Source of the DNA: Streptomyces avicenniae
GTDB taxonomy: Bacteria; Actinomycetota; Actinomycetes; Streptomycetales; Streptomycetaceae
Length of the DNA: 64,000 nt
Direction of reading: 5' to 3'
Assembly: GCF_000719135.1 (NCBI RefSeq)
Contig: NZ_JOEK01000009.1
Location: 558,001-622,000 of the forward strand
Part shown: piece by piece, positions 31,719 through 40,208 of the stretch
Layout of the letters: each line of letters opens with the position of its first letter
How positions within the stretch are numbered: the first letter of the stretch is position 1
Translations under genes and position numbers: made by a program
Notes under the pieces: generated by a model
Database searches by the model: none
Told to the model about the DNA's origin: nothing
What the model saw: the letters and a program-made list of their open reading frames with translations, nothing else

Positions 31719-31882
31719 GGCGCGTCTTCACAGGGGCGTCCGGCCGCTCGCGGCGCCTGGTGCGTGCGAGCGCAAGGCGCCGGATCGTCCTCGTACAGGT
31801 CGTACCAGGGCGATGCGGCAACGCAGCGAGCGTGCGTGCCAGGCGCCGCGAGCAGGACGACCCCTGTGAAGACGCGCCCTAG
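31715..31882. mobile_element. MITE-like palindromic element, about 168 bp
   Basis: CTAGGGCGCGTCTTCACAGG starts the left end at 31715, and its exact reverse complement closes the right end at 31882. The terminal inverted repeats are about 26 bp long and differ by one extra A on the right. Inside, CTCGCGGCGCCTGG near 31750 is mirrored by CCAGGCGCCGCGAG near 31840, so nearly the whole element folds back on itself. It has no coding capacity. CTAG at both edges could be a target-site duplication. The layout fits a non-autonomous miniature transposable element. Confidence 0.8.
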
Positions 31883-31957
31883 GGTCCGTCGTCCACACGT
31901 GGAGGTGACGGGGCGCCCCTGCCCACCGCTCGCTCGGCAGGAAGAGGCGCCCCGCCG

Positions 31958-32779
31958 TCAGGGGGCCGTGGCGGTGGCCTTCATGAACGTGTAGTGGAAC
32001 GTGCCGCCGTCCTCCGCCGTGCGGTACAGGTCGGCGATCCCCCGGTCCCACGCCTCGCGCGTGGCCAGCCCGGCCGCCACGGCGTCGTCACCGGCCGCCG
32101 CGATGACGGGGACGAACGTCCGCCGCACGAAGCCGTCACGCAGCGCGGGCCGCGTCGCGTCGGCGTACACCACGCGCGGCTCCACCCGCACGTCGGCGAA
32201 CCCGGCCCCGTCCAGCAGCGGCTGGAGACGGCGCCCGGTGAACGCGTCACCGCCGAGGGCCCCTTGGACGCGCGCCATGCCGTCGATCGCCGCGCGCGCC
32301 GCGTCGCTGTCCGGCGCGAAGAAGGCCGAACCGTGGTCACCCTCGATCACCGTGATCGTCCCGCCGGGGCGCAGCACGCGCCGCAGCCCGCCGAGCGCCG
32401 CGCGCGGGTCGGCGAGGTGTTCCAGCAGGAAGCAGACGAAGACGTGGTCGAACGTGTCGTTCTCGTAGGGGAGTTCACGGACGTCGGCACGCCGCCACGT
32501 GACGTCGGCCCCCGGCGCCGCGGCGGTGACGCGGGCGCGGGCCAGGTCGAGGGAGGACGCGGAGATGTCGAGCGCCGTCAGCCGCACGCCGGGGCTGCGG
32601 GTGACGAGGTGCGCCGTCTGGGCGCCGACGCCGCAGCCCGCTTCGAGGACGCGGCTGCCGCGCGCGTACGCCGTGCCGTCGTGCAGCAGGTCCGCGAGGG
32701 CGTCCGCCTGGTCGCCGAGACGGTGGGCCTCGTCCGTCGAGTAGCCGTGGACGTAGGCGGGGGTGGTCCGGGTGGTCAT
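31958..32779 (-). CDS. class I SAM-dependent methyltransferase
   Basis: A 273-residue methyltransferase. Motif I is RVLEAGCGVGAQT, followed by LTALDISASSLDLARARV, ADVRELPYENDTFDHVFVCFLLEHL and VLRPGGTITVIEGDHGS, the Methyltransf_11/25 pattern. The start YVHGYSTDEAHRLGDQADALADLLH is typical of a Streptomyces subfamily related to UbiE/COQ5-like enzymes. The ATG at 32779 is preferred over the GTG nine bases upstream because GGGTGG precedes it. Divergent from the MocR-type regulator at 32809, its likely controller. Confidence 0.9.
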   Translation of the reverse strand: MTTRTTPAYVHGYSTDEAHRLGDQADALADLLHDGTAYARGSRVLEAGCGVGAQTAHLVTRSPGVRLTALDISASSLDLARARVTAAAPGADVTWRRADVRELPYENDTFDHVFVCFLLEHLADPRAALGGLRRVLRPGGTITVIEGDHGSAFFAPDSDAARAAIDGMARVQGALGGDAFTGRRLQPLLDGAGFADVRVEPRVVYADATRPALRDGFVRRTFVPVIAAAGDDAVAAGLATREAWDRGIADLYRTAEDGGTFHYTFMKATATAP

Positions 32780-32808
32780 GGACACCACCCTGGGGCCAGA
32801 ATGCCCCG

Positions 32809-34317
32809 GTGGACAGGGCCAAAGACAGTGCCGGTGACCGGTCCGAAGCGGCGAGGCCCCGTGCGGCGGGCGCCGGTTCCGACTTCCTCCAGCTCTCCCT
32901 GGGCGACGCGCCGCCGGGCGGCATCACGGAGTGGCTGGCGCGGCGGCTGCGGGGCGCGATCGCCGACGGGCGCCTGCCGGTGGGCAGCCGGCTCCCGGCG
33001 ACGCGTGTCCTCGCCGCCGAGCTGCGCGTGTCGCGCGGCGTGGTGACGGAGGCGTACCAGCGGCTGTCGGAGGACGGCCATGTGGCCGGGCACGGACGGA
33101 ACGGCACCGTCGTCGTGGCCGCGCCCGTGGGGGTGGCGGAGCGCGCGGACGGGCCGCGGGAGGAGGGCGGCGGGCCGCTGTTCACGGCGACGCCGGGCCC
33201 CGAGGCGTTCGACACGCTGCGGACGGCGCCCGCCCGCATCGACCTCTCCCCCGGCGCGCCCGACCTCGCCGCCTTCCCCCGCGCCGCCTGGCTGCGCGCC
33301 GAGCGCGCCGTGCTCGCGGACATGCCCGCCACGTCCCTGCGCTACGGCGATCCGCGCGGGGCCCCGGAGCTGCGCCGCGCCGTCGCGCACTGGCTCGCCC
33401 GCAACCGGGGCATCGGCTGCGAACCGGCCGACGTGCTCATCACCTCGGGCGTCGCCCAGGGCATCGGGCTGCTCGCCGACGCGCTGCGGCGCGAGGGCGT
33501 CACCGCCATGGCGTTCGAGGAGCCGGGCTCGCTGGGGGTGCGGCAGCATCTCGTCGCGGGCGGTTTCGCGACGCCGCCGGTACGCGTGGACGAGCAGGGC
33601 GTACGCGTGGACGACCTGCTGGCCTGCGGGGCGGCGGCCGTACTCCTCACGCCCGCGCACCAGTTCCCGACCGGTGTGGTGCTCGGCGGGGAGCGGCGGC
33701 GCGCGCTGATGCGCTGGGCGGCCGACGGCGGGCTGATCGTGGAGGACGACTACGACGCGGAGCACCGGTACGGGCGCCCACCCGCGCCCGCGCTGCGCGC
33801 CATGCTGGGTGAGGGCGTGTGCTACGCGGGAAGTGTGTCCAAGCTGCTGGCGCCCGCGATGCGCATCGGCTGGCTCATAGCGCCCACGCGCTACCGCGAG
33901 CCACTGGTGACGGCGAAGCGCTTCGCGGACCTGGGGAACGCGGCGCTGCCACAGCTGGTCCTGGCGCGGCTGATGGAGTCGGGCACGCTGGAGCGGCATC
34001 TGCGGGTGCTGCGGACGCGGCACAGGCGCCGCCGCGACGTGATGATCAACGCGGTACGCGCCCATCTGCCGGGCGCCGTGGTGCACGGCGCGGCGGCGGG
34101 GCTGCACCTGATGGTGACGTTCGGGGAGGACGCCCCCTGGGACGACCGGGCGCTCGCGGAGGCGGCGCTCGCCCTGGGCGTGAAGGCCCACCCGCTGTCC
34201 TGGCACCGCCAACTGCCGGGCGCGCCGGGGCTCGTCCTGGGGTACGCGAGCAGCGGCACGGCCGAGATCGCCGAGGGCGTGGGACTCGTGGGGAAGGCCC
34301 TCGCCACGCTGCGCTGA
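32809..34317 (+). CDS. MocR/PdxR-family regulator (GntR helix-turn-helix fused to aminotransferase domain)
   Basis: A 502-residue fusion. The N-terminal GntR winged helix is EWLARRLRGAIADGRLPVGSRLPATRVLA and VSRGVVTEAYQRLSEDG. The rest is a fold-type-I aminotransferase domain with VEDDYDAEHRY and the PLP lysine in GSVSKLLAPAMRIGWL. MocR proteins use PLP or amino compounds as effectors, and some control vitamin B6 or taurine/GABA genes. The GTG at 32809 lies only 29 bp from the divergent methyltransferase start, so their promoters overlap. Confidence 0.92.
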   Translation: MDRAKDSAGDRSEAARPRAAGAGSDFLQLSLGDAPPGGITEWLARRLRGAIADGRLPVGSRLPATRVLAAELRVSRGVVTEAYQRLSEDGHVAGHGRNGTVVVAAPVGVAERADGPREEGGGPLFTATPGPEAFDTLRTAPARIDLSPGAPDLAAFPRAAWLRAERAVLADMPATSLRYGDPRGAPELRRAVAHWLARNRGIGCEPADVLITSGVAQGIGLLADALRREGVTAMAFEEPGSLGVRQHLVAGGFATPPVRVDEQGVRVDDLLACGAAAVLLTPAHQFPTGVVLGGERRRALMRWAADGGLIVEDDYDAEHRYGRPPAPALRAMLGEGVCYAGSVSKLLAPAMRIGWLIAPTRYREPLVTAKRFADLGNAALPQLVLARLMESGTLERHLRVLRTRHRRRRDVMINAVRAHLPGAVVHGAAAGLHLMVTFGEDAPWDDRALAEAALALGVKAHPLSWHRQLPGAPGLVLGYASSGTAEIAEGVGLVGKALATLR

Positions 34318-34336
34318 CGCGCGCCGCCCCCGGGTC

Positions 34337-34888
34337 TCAGGGGAGGGGCGTGGGCTGCGGGACGGTCAGGCGTGCCGCGAACGCGTCCACCACCTCCCCC
34401 AGCGGCCCGGCGGCGGACGGGGCGAGCGTCACCGCGCCGTCCTCGCCCACCAGGATGTCCCGGTCGAGCACGAACCAGCCCGGGGTGATGTGCGTCGCGC
34501 CCATCGCGGACAGGACGGGCCGCAGCGCGTAGTCGATGGCGAGGACGTGCGCCGTGGTGCCGCCGGTGGCCAGCGGGAGGACGGTCTTGCCCGCGAGGGC
34601 GTACTGCGGCAGCAGGTCGAACAGCGACTTGAGCAGCCCGGAGTAGGCGGCCTTGTAGATCGGCGTGCCGACGACGACGCCCTGCGCGCGGGCGACCAGC
34701 GCGGCGGCCTCCACGATCGCCGGGTGCGCGGGGTCGGCGCCGGTCAGCGCGTCGGACGGCAGGGCCCGTACGTCGAGCGGCACGACCTCGTGCCCCTGGA
34801 GCGCGAGCCGGGCGTCGAGATGGCGCAGCAGCCGGGCAGTGCGGGACGTGGGCGACGGGCTTCCCTGGATGGACAGGACGACGGCCAT
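34337..34888 (-). CDS. ssuE: NADPH-dependent FMN reductase (SsuE-type)
   Basis: A 183-residue flavodoxin-fold reductase. It starts VVLSIQGSPSPTSRTARLLRHL, the FMN phosphate loop, and contains GVVVGTPIYKAAYSGLLKSLFDLLPQYAL and LPLATGGTTAHVLAIDYALRPVL, matching SsuE/MsuE. It supplies reduced FMN to the SsuD monooxygenase encoded directly upstream on the same strand (96 bp gap). The pair lies downstream of a Cys-rich leader peptide. The sulfonate ABC transporter that often accompanies the pair is absent here. Confidence 0.9.
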   Translation of the reverse strand: MAVVLSIQGSPSPTSRTARLLRHLDARLALQGHEVVPLDVRALPSDALTGADPAHPAIVEAAALVARAQGVVVGTPIYKAAYSGLLKSLFDLLPQYALAGKTVLPLATGGTTAHVLAIDYALRPVLSAMGATHITPGWFVLDRDILVGEDGAVTLAPSAAGPLGEVVDAFAARLTVPQPTPLP

Positions 34889-34984
34889 GGGTCACTTCCT
34901 CGCGGAGCGGCGTACGGGCATGGGCGACGGGGGATGTGGAGCCGGGGAGCGCTGCATACGCGACGCCCCCGTAGCGCGGCCCCC

Positions 34985-36121
34985 TCAGCGCGCGGCCCCC
35001 ACCGGGACGGGTAGGGCGCCGCGCGCCGGGTGCCGCCACAGCCCGCGCGCCTCAAGCAGCGGCAGCACGTTCTCGCCGAACCAGTACGCGGCCTCCAGGT
35101 GCGGATAGCCGGACAGCACGAACTCCTCAATGCCCACTGCCTGGTATTCCTCGACCAGCGCGGCCACCTCAGCGTGGCTGCCCACCAGCGCCGTCCCCGC
35201 GCCGCCGCGCACCAGGCCGACCCCCGCCCACAGACCGGGGTGGATCTCCAGCGCATCGCGGCTGCCGCCGTGCAGTTCCAGCATGCGGCGCTGCCCCTCG
35301 GACTCGCTGCGCCGCAGCCCTTCCTGGACGCGGCGCACCGTGCTCTCGTCGATGCCGGACAGCAGCCGACCCGCCTCGGCCCACGCCTCGTCCGACGTGT
35401 CGCGGTTGATGACGTGCAGCCGGATGCCGAAGCGGACCGTGCGGCCCTGCGCCTGCGCGAGGGCGCGCACGCGGGCGATCTTCTCGGCGACCTGGGCGGG
35501 CGGTTCGCCCCACGTGAGGTAGACGTCCGTGTGGCGGGCGGCGACACCGAGCGCGGCGGGCGACGAGCCGCCGAAGTACACCTCGGGCACGGGATCGGGC
35601 AGCCGCGTCAGGCGCGCGCCCTCCACACTCAGGTGCTCCCCCGCCAGATCGACCGTGCCGCCCTGCCACAGCGCGCGGACGACCTGGAGGAACTCGCCGG
35701 TGCGCGCGTACCTGGCGTCCTTGTCGAGGAAGTCGCCGTACGCGCGCTGCTCGCTGCTCTCGCCGCCCGTGACGACGTTGAGGAGGAGCCGTCCGCCGGT
35801 CTGCCGCTGGTAGGTGGTGGCCATCTGCGCGGCGAGCGTCGGGGAGACGAAGCCGGGGCGGAACGCGACCAGGAACTTGAGGCGTTCGGTGTGCTGGCTG
35901 ATCATCGCGGTGGTCAGCCAGGCGTCCTCGCACCAGGCTCCGGTGGGGGTCAGGGCGGCCTCGAAGCCGAGGTCTTCCGCGGCGCGGGCTATCTGCGTGA
36001 GGTAGGCGACGGTCGGCGGGCGGTCGGCGCCCGCGGCGTTGACCGGCGTGCCGTGCCCCCCGCCGACGACGTGGCGGCTGTCGCCGCTGGTGGGCAGGAA
36101 CCAGTGGAAGGTGAGCGTCAC
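34985..36121 (-). CDS. ssuD: FMNH2-dependent alkanesulfonate monooxygenase (SsuD-type)
   Basis: A 378-residue bacterial luciferase-like TIM-barrel protein. It starts LTFHWFLPTSGDSRHVVGG and carries PPTVAYLTQIARAAEDLGFEAALTPTG, LKFLVAFRPGFVSPTLAAQMA, GGRLLLNVVTGGE and PEVYFGGSSPAALGVAARHTDVYLTWGEPP, the SsuD pattern. It releases sulfite from aliphatic sulfonates using FMNH2 from SsuE. The C-terminal GYPHLEAAYWFGENVLPLL is also characteristic. Expression is probably set by sulfur supply through the Cys-containing leader ORF upstream. Confidence 0.92.
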   Translation of the reverse strand: MTLTFHWFLPTSGDSRHVVGGGHGTPVNAAGADRPPTVAYLTQIARAAEDLGFEAALTPTGAWCEDAWLTTAMISQHTERLKFLVAFRPGFVSPTLAAQMATTYQRQTGGRLLLNVVTGGESSEQRAYGDFLDKDARYARTGEFLQVVRALWQGGTVDLAGEHLSVEGARLTRLPDPVPEVYFGGSSPAALGVAARHTDVYLTWGEPPAQVAEKIARVRALAQAQGRTVRFGIRLHVINRDTSDEAWAEAGRLLSGIDESTVRRVQEGLRRSESEGQRRMLELHGGSRDALEIHPGLWAGVGLVRGGAGTALVGSHAEVAALVEEYQAVGIEEFVLSGYPHLEAAYWFGENVLPLLEARGLWRHPARGALPVPVGAAR

Positions 36122-36212
36122 AGGGCAGTCCTTACGGGGTCGGACGGGCGCGGTCGTCGCCGAGCGTGTCGGCGGCGGTGTGCGGGCGCGCGAAGCCGTC
36201 GGCGGGGAGGCG

Positions 36213-36246
36213 GAGGTGCGGCGGCGGAGGTGCGGCGGCGGAGGTG
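36213..36246. repeat. 14-bp tandem repeat in the ssuD leader region
   Basis: GAGGTGCGGCGGCG occurs at 36213-36226 and again at 36227-36240, with a third partial copy from 36241. It lies between the leader peptide and ssuD and could form alternative RNA pairings on the minus-strand transcript, or be simple slippage. Confidence 0.7.
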
Positions 36247-36334
36247 TGGTGAGGGGCCCGCGGGAAGGAACCGGCGCGGCGGTCGCGGGGCGGAGGGGGA
36301 GGCGGGGCTCAGCCGCGCGCGGCGGCGGCCCTGG

Positions 36335-36403
36335 TCAGCGGCAGGGGCGACAGATCGCGGCGGCGACGCGGACGAAGTCCACGCAGCGGCGGCGGGTGAG
36401 CAT
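36335..36403 (-). CDS. putative Cys-rich leader peptide (22 aa) of the sulfonate operon
   Basis: MLTRRRCVDFVRVAAAICR followed by PCR: 22 residues with three cysteines. This RRRCVDLVRVAxAxC-like pattern is that of the actinomycete putative leader peptides found ahead of sulfur-assimilation genes (cys, ssu). It lies 213 bp upstream of ssuD on the same strand. Stalling at the Cys codons when cysteinyl-tRNA is scarce would alter folding of the GC-rich spacer and raise ssuD-ssuE expression. An in-frame ATG at 36418 would add MPGAR. Confidence 0.75.
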   Translation of the reverse strand: MLTRRRCVDFVRVAAAICRPCR

Positions 36404-36417
36404 CCGTGCACCTGGCA

Positions 36418-36429
36418 TGCATCGATGCA
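36418..36429. promoter_or_regulatory. perfect 12-bp palindrome TGCATCGATGCA upstream of the leader peptide
   Basis: TGCATCGATGCA, within GGCATGCATCGATGCAAGC, lies 15 bp upstream of the leader ATG (minus strand) in an AT-richer patch. It may be an operator or overlap the start of the transcript; the regulator is not identifiable. Confidence 0.4.
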
Positions 36430-36566
36430 AGCACGGCCCGTCGGGAGCGTCAATGGCGCGCCCGGCAGGCGGGATCGGCACGCGGTACCAGGACACGTGC
36501 CCCGGCCGAACTCGCCACCGGGGAAGGCCGATCGGCGGGCCGCGCCACGCGTGGTAGCGTCCGCGC

Positions 36567-37823
36567 GTGCGACAACCGGCAGGCGCGCTTCTCGCCGCGA
36601 TCGACGACGACGACCCCGCCGCGCTGAGCGGTCTGCTCGCCCAAGGGGCCGATCCCGCGGCCGAGTACGACGACCACGGTGTGGTGGACCTGGTCGCCTT
36701 CCGGGCCGCCGACACCGGAGTGGTGGAGTTGCTGCGCCCGTTCATCACCGCGGGACTGCCGGTCGATACGCGGGTCCCCGGCTGGTCCTCCGGCCCGACC
36801 ATGCTGGGCGTCGCGGCCATGAACGGCTCCCTCCCGATGGTCGAGTACCTCGTCGCCGCGGGCGCGGACGTGAACCACACCCCGCCGGGCGCCCCGGACG
36901 ACCCGGACGTCGGGACGGTGCTCACCCACGCGGTCGGAAGCGACGAGCCGCTGCCCGTCGTGTCCGCCCTGCTCCGGGCAGGAGCCGATCCGAACGTGCC
37001 CCGCCCCGACGGCTGGACGCCGCTGATGCTGGCCGCGCACGGCGGGGACGTCGCGGTCGTGGAGGCGCTGCTGGCGGCCGGGGCGGACGTGCGCGCGGCG
37101 AAGGGGAGCGGGAACCGCAGGACCGACGCCCTGCGCACCGCCCGTTCCCGCCGTCACGACGACGTCGCCGCGCTGCTGCGCGGGCACGGGGCGGTGGATC
37201 CGACCGACGGCGCGTCCGAGGTGGCGCAGTGGCGCGCCGCGCACGCCACCACAGCCGTACCGCGCGTGCACCGGGAAGTCCCCGATCCCGCCGGGATCGA
37301 CGCCTGCGCCGTCCGGCTGGCCGCGCTCGTGCCCGACGTCACCGACCGGCGTGACGCGGCGGACCCGGCGGACCCGGCCGCGGTCGCCGAGCTGGAGGCC
37401 GCGGTCGGCGAGCCCCTGCCGACCGATTTCCTGGCGTACTTCAGGCTGTTCGGCGGCGCGGCCGGTCTCGACGTGTTCGAGTACGACGGCCTGTCGGTGC
37501 CGAGGATCACCGACCGCTGGCGCGGGCTCACCGACCTGCTCGCCGAAGGCACCTTCGACAGCGCGGAACCGTACGAACTGGATCCGGACGAGAGGGCCGT
37601 CCGGTACCGGTGGTGGCATCCCGGGTGGGTCCCGTTCGCGCAGGACGGCGGCGGCAATCTCCACTGCATCGACCTCGCCCCCGACCGTGACGGCGTGCGC
37701 GGACAGGTGTTCTCCTGGGAGATCCACGGCGGCCCGTCCGGCGTGCGCGCCCCGTCCTTCGAGCAGTTCCTCGCCGCCTACCGGCGCCGCTCGCTCGACG
37801 GCCGCGCGGGCTGGTGGGACTGA
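36567..37823 (+). CDS. ankyrin-repeat / SMI1-KNR4 (SUKH) protein
   Basis: A 418-residue two-part protein. Residues of about 10-220 carry ankyrin repeats (LLAAIDDDDPAALSGLLAQGADP, MLGVAAMNGSLPMVEYLVAAGAD, GWTPLMLAAHGGDVAVVEALLAAGAD). Residues 270-410 form a SUKH/SMI1-KNR4 domain (ELEAAVGEPLPTDFLAYFRLFGGA, WVPFAQDGGGNLHCIDLAPD, VFSWEIHGG). SUKH proteins are immunity factors of polymorphic toxins or related scaffolds, and ankyrin repeats also occur as immunity modules. No toxin is visible. GTG start at 36567. Confidence 0.85.
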   Translation: MRQPAGALLAAIDDDDPAALSGLLAQGADPAAEYDDHGVVDLVAFRAADTGVVELLRPFITAGLPVDTRVPGWSSGPTMLGVAAMNGSLPMVEYLVAAGADVNHTPPGAPDDPDVGTVLTHAVGSDEPLPVVSALLRAGADPNVPRPDGWTPLMLAAHGGDVAVVEALLAAGADVRAAKGSGNRRTDALRTARSRRHDDVAALLRGHGAVDPTDGASEVAQWRAAHATTAVPRVHREVPDPAGIDACAVRLAALVPDVTDRRDAADPADPAAVAELEAAVGEPLPTDFLAYFRLFGGAAGLDVFEYDGLSVPRITDRWRGLTDLLAEGTFDSAEPYELDPDERAVRYRWWHPGWVPFAQDGGGNLHCIDLAPDRDGVRGQVFSWEIHGGPSGVRAPSFEQFLAAYRRRSLDGRAGWWD

Positions 37824-37934
37824 CGGGCGCGCTCACCCCCTGGGGTACGCTCCCCGGATCGTCTTCGCCGCCGGAGCCGCGGAGTCCGCGCGTGGGCTCC
37901 CCACGGTCCCGGCACGAGTGAGTGGAGTTGTGCC

Positions 37935-38315
37935 ATGGCATGTCGTATCGGTGAGATGGTGCTCGGTTGCCGTGAACCCGAGGTGCTGGCGCAGTTCTGG
38001 TGCGAGGTCCTGGACTTCGTCGTGCTCGGTCGTGAGGACGACGGCTCGGTGGAGATCGGGCCGCGCGAGGGGTTCGGCGGTCCGCAGCCGACGCTCTTCC
38101 TGAGCCGCAGGGACGAGCCCGAGAAGGGCAAGTCCCGGCTGCACATCGACGTCAACCCCACCGACCGCGACCAGGACGCCGAGCTGGAACGCCTGCTGGC
38201 GCTCGGCGCCCGCCCGGCCGACATCGGTCAGACGGGGGACGAGCAGTGGCACGTCCTGGCCGACCCGGAGGGCAACGAGTTCTGCCTCCTGCGGGCCCGC
38301 CTCGCCCCGCTCTGA
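37935..38315 (+). CDS. VOC-family (glyoxalase-like) protein
   Basis: A 126-residue VOC protein: CRIGEMVLGCREPEVLAQFWCEVLDFVVLG, RLHIDVNPTDRDQDAELERLLALGA and HVLADPEGNEFCLLRARL. It is a close paralogue of the gene at 17483, sharing the HIDVNPTDR core and the DPEGNEFC end. The substrate is unknown; Glyoxalase_6-type proteins include detoxifying lyases and sequestration proteins. The ATG at 37935 is convergent with the PhzF gene, 9 bp apart. Confidence 0.88.
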   Translation: MACRIGEMVLGCREPEVLAQFWCEVLDFVVLGREDDGSVEIGPREGFGGPQPTLFLSRRDEPEKGKSRLHIDVNPTDRDQDAELERLLALGARPADIGQTGDEQWHVLADPEGNEFCLLRARLAPL

Positions 38316-38324
38316 CGGCGCGGC

Positions 38325-39203
38325 TCAGGGGGCGGGCAGCGGGACGGCCCGGCCCGAGACGCGGACGCGCGGGTCGTCCGCGTCGATGTCCACGGTCAGT
38401 TCCGAGGGCCGCCCCATGTCCTCGCCCTGCCGGATCGTCACGCGGGTCGGCCCGGTGACCAGGCCGAGGGTCCGCAGGTAGCCGCCGAAGGCAGCCGCCG
38501 CCGCGCCCGTGGCGGGGTCCTCCACGACGCCGCCGACCGGGAACGGGTCGCGGGCGTGGAAGAGGCCGGGGGCCTCCCGGTGGACGAGCTGGACGGTCGT
38601 CCAGCCGTGGCGGCGCATGACCGCGGCGAGGCCGTCGAAGTCGTAGGCCAGGTCGGCGAGCCGGGCGCGGGTCGCGGCGGCCAGGACGAGGTGGTGGACG
38701 CCGCCGGTCGCGACGTGCGGCGGCAGCGCCGGGTCGAGATCGGACGGCGCCCAGCCGAGGGCGGCGAGGGCCGCGTCCCGTTCGCCGTCGGTCGCGGGGC
38801 GGCTGGACGCGGGGGCGCTGACCAGCGTGGCCCGCAGCGGGCCGTCGCCGTCGCCGCCGCCGTCCCGCACGGTCGAGACGGGGATCTCGCCGACCGGCGT
38901 GTCGAAGAGCAGGTCGCCGGGGCCGAGGCGATCCGCCAGGGCGACGGCGGCGGCGATCGTCGCGTGGCCGCAGAAGGCGACCTCGTCGAGCGGGCTGAAG
39001 TAGCGCAGCGTGAAGCGGCGGCGCGCGTCGTCCCTGGCGGTCACGAACGCGGTCTCCGAGTAGCCCACCGCCGCGGCGACGGCGAGCATGTCCGCGTCGC
39101 CGAGGGCCGAGGCGTCGAGGAGGACACCGGCGGGGTTGCCGCCCGCGGGGTCGGCGGTGAAGGCGGCGTACCGCAGGATGTCGGACGGTGCTTCGGTGGT
39201 CAT
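38325..39203 (-). CDS. PhzF-family isomerase/epimerase-like protein
   Basis: A 292-residue protein of the PhzF/diaminopimelate-epimerase fold. It has two related halves: DILRYAAFTADPAGGNPAGVLLD with VGYSETAFVT (catalytic Glu) and LRYFSPLDEVAFCGHATIAAAVALA, then AVMRRHGWTTVQLVHREA and VGGVVEDPATGAAAAAFGGYL. Stand-alone PhzF proteins occur widely, usually outside phenazine clusters, so the substrate is unknown. GAAGG precedes the ATG at 39203. Divergent from the LysR gene at 39274. Confidence 0.9.
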   Translation of the reverse strand: MTTEAPSDILRYAAFTADPAGGNPAGVLLDASALGDADMLAVAAAVGYSETAFVTARDDARRRFTLRYFSPLDEVAFCGHATIAAAVALADRLGPGDLLFDTPVGEIPVSTVRDGGGDGDGPLRATLVSAPASSRPATDGERDAALAALGWAPSDLDPALPPHVATGGVHHLVLAAATRARLADLAYDFDGLAAVMRRHGWTTVQLVHREAPGLFHARDPFPVGGVVEDPATGAAAAAFGGYLRTLGLVTGPTRVTIRQGEDMGRPSELTVDIDADDPRVRVSGRAVPLPAP

Positions 39204-39234
39204 GCCTTCACGGTGCCACCGCCGAGCCATGATG

Positions 39235-39250
39235 GGAAACGATGGTTTCC
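39235..39250. promoter_or_regulatory. inverted repeat GGAAAC-N4-GTTTCC in the phzF/lysR region
   Basis: GGAAAC at 39235-39240 and GTTTCC at 39245-39250 form a perfect dyad within the 70-bp divergent region, consistent with the dyad sites bound by LysR-type regulators next to their own gene. Confidence 0.5.
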
Positions 39251-39273
39251 GATCCCGGCGATTGGCTTTCCGC

Positions 39274-40194
39274 ATGGACACCCGCCTGCTCCGCACCTTC
39301 ACGGCCCTCGCGCGCACGGAGAACTTCACGACGGCCGCGAGCGAGCTGCACCTGTCGCAGTCCACCGTCACCGTGCACATCAGGACGCTGGAGAAGGAGC
39401 TGGGCACGCGGCTGTTCGACCGCCTGCCGCGCGGCGCGCGCCTGACCTCCGCCGGGCGGCGGCTGCTCACGGACGCCGAGGACGTCCTCGCCGCGGAGAC
39501 GCGGCTGCGCGCGGCGGCGGCGGAGGGCGGCCCGGCCGCCGGGCGGGTCGTGATCGGGGCCGGGGAGACGCTGTGCTCGGCGCGGCTGCCCGGGGTGGTC
39601 GCGGCGCTGCGGGGCAGCCATCCGGGGATCGACGTGCACCTGTACGCGGCGGGCACGGCCGGGGGCGTCGAGGGGCTGCGCGCCGGGCGGCTCGATCTGG
39701 CGCTGCTGCTGGAGGAGCACGTCGCCCACGCCGACCTGACGGCGGAGCGGATCGGCGCGGAGCCGCTGGTCCTCGTCGGCGCCCCCGGGCATCCGCTGAC
39801 CGAGGGGCGGCGCCCCGCGACCTGGCAGGAGCTGGGCGCGGAACCGTTCTTCCTGCACGAGCAGGGCTGCTCGTACAGCGACCGGCTCGCCCGGCGGCTG
39901 CTCGCGCTGCCCGGCGGGCCGCCGCGGATGACGCGCTTCGGGAGCATCGAGGCGGCGCGCTCGTGCGTGGCGGCCGGGCTCGGGCTGACGCTGCTGCCGC
40001 GCGTGTGCGTGGAGGGCGGGCTGCGGGACGGGAGCCTCGCCGTGGTCGCCGGGCCGCCGGTGGCCGCCGTGCCGGTGCAGGTGGTGCGGCATCGCGGTCG
40101 GTGGGTGTCCCCGGCGGTGCGGGCGGTGCTTGACGAGCTGCGGCGCGGCTTCCGCGCGGCGGGTGGCGGCGCGGGGCCGGAGTCGGCCGGTTGA
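39274..40194 (+). CDS. LysR-family transcriptional regulator
   Basis: A 306-residue LysR protein. The N-terminal helix-turn-helix reads LLRTFTALARTENFTTAASELHLSQ and STVTVHIRTLEKELGTRLFDRLPRG. The C-terminal two-lobed co-inducer domain includes GRVVIGAGETLCSARLPGVV, LDLALLLEEHV, RFGSIEAARSCVAAGLGLTLLPR. The ATG at 39274 is chosen because it begins the conserved MDTRLLRTF start. Divergent from phzF, with a dyad between them. Confidence 0.92.
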   Translation: MDTRLLRTFTALARTENFTTAASELHLSQSTVTVHIRTLEKELGTRLFDRLPRGARLTSAGRRLLTDAEDVLAAETRLRAAAAEGGPAAGRVVIGAGETLCSARLPGVVAALRGSHPGIDVHLYAAGTAGGVEGLRAGRLDLALLLEEHVAHADLTAERIGAEPLVLVGAPGHPLTEGRRPATWQELGAEPFFLHEQGCSYSDRLARRLLALPGGPPRMTRFGSIEAARSCVAAGLGLTLLPRVCVEGGLRDGSLAVVAGPPVAAVPVQVVRHRGRWVSPAVRAVLDELRRGFRAAGGGAGPESAG

Positions 40195-40208
40195 GGAGGG
40201 GCGTGCCG

